Source: JBBSUX01 sp038234045
GTDB taxonomy: Bacteria; Pseudomonadota; Gammaproteobacteria; Burkholderiales; Burkholderiaceae_C
NCBI GenBank assembly: GCA_038234045.1
Contig: JBBSUX010000179.1
Span: forward strand, 1 to 7,398
Length of the DNA: 7,398 nt
Direction of reading: 5' to 3'
A program made the position numbers and the translations under genes. The notes under the pieces are model-generated. The model made no database searches. It was not told the origin of the DNA and saw nothing but the letters and a program-made list of their open reading frames with translations. Shown one piece after another: positions 5,407 to 7,398 of this stretch. Position 1 is the first letter of the stretch. Every line of letters begins with the position of its first letter.

Positions 5407-6687
5407 ATGTCACCTGCCGCTGAACCTCCGCCCGGGCCGCCCGATTCATCCGTCCCCTCTGCGAACTCAGTTTCGCATCTGAATCGCGCGGGACAAGTCT
5501 TCCTCGTTTTCCTTCGATTGGGTCTCACCTCGTTCGGTGGGCCGGTCGCGCATCTGGGTTACTTCCGGACGGCCTTCGTGCAGCAGCGCCGCTGGTTGAG
5601 TGAAAACGACTACGCCGACCTTGTCGCGCTGTGCCAGCTTCTCCCGGGCCCGGCAAGCAGTCAGGTGGGCATGGCGATCGGACTGCAGCGCGCGGGCGGT
5701 TGGGGCGCGCTCGCAGCGTGGGCAGGCTTCACCCTGCCATCGGCGGCCTTGCTGGTGGCGCTGGCCTTTGGACTCGGCGATTTCCCGCAACTCGCCGGCT
5801 CGGGTGTCGTGCGCGGCTTAAAGCTGGCCGCGGTAGCGGTGGTGGCGCAGGCTGTCTGGGGCATGGGGCGCACGCTGTGCCGCGGCTGGCCGCGCATGGC
5901 ACTCGCGGCGCTCGCAGCAGCGATGGTTTTGCTGCTGCCCACGGCCGCTACCCAAGTGGCGGTGATAGTCGTGTGCGCCGCCGCTGGTGTTTGGCTCCTG
6001 CCGGCCCAAGGTTCTGCGCCAGTCACCGTTTCTGATAGCGCTTCCGATATTTCAATCGGCCATACACCTGGCAAGCGCGCCGGCTGGATCGCCCTATGGC
6101 TGCACCTGGCCTCATGGTCAGCGCTGAGCGTGGCGGCTTTCGCGAGTGGTGAGTTGTTCTGGCAACTGGCAAGCGGCTTCTACCGCGCCGGCTCACTGGT
6201 GTTCGGCGGCGGGCACGTGGTGCTGCCGCTGCTGCAAGCCACCGTCGTGCCGGTGGGGGTCATCAGCAATGCCGAGTTTCTCGCCGGTTATGGCGCAACA
6301 CAGGCCGTTCCGGGGCCGCTCTTTTCCTTCGCGGCTTACCTCGGCGCCATGATGCCGGATGTGCTGCCGCGCGGCTGGGGCGCGCTGATCTTTCTTGTGC
6401 TGCTGTTTCTGCCTGCTTTTCTGATTTTGCTGGCTGCCCTGCCCTTGTGGAATGCGGCGCGCCAGCGGCCCGGCGTGCGCGCTGCCATGAGCGGGATCAA
6501 CGCAGGCGTAGTCGGGATTCTTCTGGCCGCGCTTTACAACCCGGTGTTCGTATCTGCCGTGCATGGCCCACCGGATCTGGCCGTGGCGGCTGCAGGCTTC
6601 CTGCTGCTGACGCGGTTTCGCTACCCACCGGTGCTCGTGGTGGGACTGTGCGCGCTTGCCGGCGCGTTTATGCCCCACATGGCTTGA
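5407..6687 (+). CDS. chrA: ChrA-family chromate/anion transporter, two-domain form
   Basis: Inner-membrane protein of the CHR family; characterised members export chromate and give chromate resistance. At 426 residues it matches the long two-domain form. The N-terminal CHR domain (about 28-195) carries FLRLGLTSFGGPVAHLGYFR (35-54) and CQLLPGPASSQVGMAIG (76-92). The C-terminal domain (about 226-420) carries the matching repeat FGGGHVVLPLL (266-276) and GYGATQAVPGPLFSFAAYLGAM (294-315). The two halves are joined by a polar linker (200-224). I chose the ATG at 5407: the ATG at 5320 would put the start upstream of the terminator and add residues encoded by the terminator stem, and no other ATG or GTG lies before the conserved domain. 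No good ribosome site is seen; AAGAG at 5385-5389 is rather far away. No chrB regulator gene is adjacent, so chromate as substrate rests on family membership only. Confidence 0.93.
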   Translation: MSPAAEPPPGPPDSSVPSANSVSHLNRAGQVFLVFLRLGLTSFGGPVAHLGYFRTAFVQQRRWLSENDYADLVALCQLLPGPASSQVGMAIGLQRAGGWGALAAWAGFTLPSAALLVALAFGLGDFPQLAGSGVVRGLKLAAVAVVAQAVWGMGRTLCRGWPRMALAALAAAMVLLLPTAATQVAVIVVCAAAGVWLLPAQGSAPVTVSDSASDISIGHTPGKRAGWIALWLHLASWSALSVAAFASGELFWQLASGFYRAGSLVFGGGHVVLPLLQATVVPVGVISNAEFLAGYGATQAVPGPLFSFAAYLGAMMPDVLPRGWGALIFLVLLFLPAFLILLAALPLWNAARQRPGVRAAMSGINAGVVGILLAALYNPVFVSAVHGPPDLAVAAAGFLLLTRFRYPPVLVVGLCALAGAFMPHMA

Positions 6688-6881
6688 GGCGGCCTCTGGG
6701 CCCGTACGGACAGCTACAGCCTCTCGGACAGCTTCCTGGATACTCCAAACAAAGCCTGGCCGCATCGCGCCGCAGGGTGACTTTTCTGCAATCTGTTCGG
6801 TCGATGCCAAGAGGCTCGCCGGGCACGCTCTTCGACTGCCAGCCGCGCGGCCAGGCAAGAGCGAAATCTGGAATCACGCAC
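6688..6881. other. Intergenic region between chrA and the mechanosensitive channel gene
   Basis: 194 bp with no supported gene. I see no T-tract terminator after chrA and no strong ribosome site before the ATG at 6882. A 9-base direct repeat CGGACAGCT occurs at 6707-6715 and 6725-6733, too short to be meaningful alone. Confidence 0.5.
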
Positions 6882-7398
6882 ATGGAATGGCTGGGTATCA
6901 ACTGGGTTGGCATCAGCACCGAAAACGGCAAGAAGCTGGTTCTGTCCCTCGTCTTCATCCTGGCGATCACGCTGTTGCGGATGCTGGTGCGCTGGCTGGT
7001 GGGCCAGGTGTTCAGCCGTACCAGCAACCGGATGGAACAGACGCGGTTCTGGACGCGACAGGGTGTGAGCCTGCTTTCGGCCATCGTCCTGGTTCTGGGC
7101 CTGCTCTCAATCTGGTTGAACAACCCGGCGCGGTTGGCAACGGCCTTCGGCCTGATGTCGGCAGGCCTCGCTTTCGCATTGCAGCAGGTGATCACCTCTT
7201 TCGCGGGTTATGTCGTGATCCTGCGCGGCTCCACTTTCACCGTGGGCGACCGTATTTCGATGGGCGGCGTGCGCGGCGATGTGATGCGACTCGGCTTCAT
7301 CCAGACCACCATCATGGAGATGGGCCAGCCGCCCAGCGTGCAGTCCGCAGATCCGGCGGTCTGGGTGAAAAGCCGGCAGTTCACCGGCCGTATCGTCA
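6882..7398 (+). CDS. MscS-family mechanosensitive ion channel (3' end cut off by the window)
   Basis: N-terminal 172 residues of a small-conductance mechanosensitive channel family protein, which opens under membrane tension to release solutes on hypo-osmotic shock. Hydrophobic segments are at about 17-40 and 60-80, followed by the Gly/Ala-rich pore helix FGLMSAGLAFALQQVITSFA (89-108) and GYVVILRG (109-116). The start of the cytoplasmic beta domain follows: FTVGDRISMGGVRGDV (119-134), then LGFIQTTIMEMGQPPSVQSA (137-156) and WVKSRQFTGRIV (161-172). The first segments are few, so this is a short-type channel rather than the large MscK/MscM type. The ATG at 6882 gives a sensible membrane-protein N-terminus, although no clear ribosome site precedes it. 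The frame is open to the window edge. I do not assign a specific paralogue name. Confidence 0.9.
   Translation, partial: MEWLGINWVGISTENGKKLVLSLVFILAITLLRMLVRWLVGQVFSRTSNRMEQTRFWTRQGVSLLSAIVLVLGLLSIWLNNPARLATAFGLMSAGLAFALQQVITSFAGYVVILRGSTFTVGDRISMGGVRGDVMRLGFIQTTIMEMGQPPSVQSADPAVWVKSRQFTGRIV

Noticed and set aside
6707..6733. 9-base direct repeat CGGACAGCT with 18-base spacing
   Set aside because: Only two short copies with no similarity beyond them; easily chance in this composition.
6193..7195. Minus-strand open frames 6193-6858 and 6668-7195
   Set aside because: Antisense shadows of chrA and the MscS-family gene, with no recognisable domains.

Overview
The window looks like chromosomal DNA of a GC-rich betaproteobacterium, most likely Burkholderiales and probably Comamonadaceae. 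The reasons are the high GC content, the tripartite tricarboxylate transporter (TTT) genes, the beta-proteobacterial flavour of NadE, ChrA and the MscS-like protein, and a short palindromic sequence inside nadE that I recall, from memory only, as an abundant interspersed repeat of that family. The family-level assignment is inference.

Layout. Positions 1-1604 (minus strand) hold a tctB-tctA pair: the small and large membrane subunits of a TTT carboxylate transporter. tctA runs off the left edge, and no tctC (binding protein) lies upstream. A divergent intergenic region (1605-1749) with a strong inverted repeat separates tctB from nadE (1750-4008, plus strand), which encodes glutamine-dependent NAD+ synthetase. 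nadE carries an in-frame insertion of roughly 55 residues between two highly conserved blocks. The core of the insertion is an AT-rich palindromic element. A non-coding stretch of 297 bp follows. Next is a gene for an exported ferritin-like (Ferritin_2 type) di-iron protein (4306-5274), then a long hairpin and a textbook rho-independent terminator (5337-5368). chrA, a two-domain chromate-transporter family protein (5407-6687), starts only 38 bp after the terminator. After a 194-bp gap, the 5' part of a small-conductance mechanosensitive channel (MscS) family gene starts at 6882 and runs off the right edge.

The genes do not form one pathway. They are independent units: carboxylate uptake, NAD+ synthesis, an envelope metal or oxidative-stress protein, an anion transporter and an osmotic safety valve. 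I see no RNA genes, insertion sequences, CRISPR arrays or phage genes, and no convincing undescribed multi-gene system. The observation most worth following is the repeat-derived in-frame insertion in the essential enzyme NadE.
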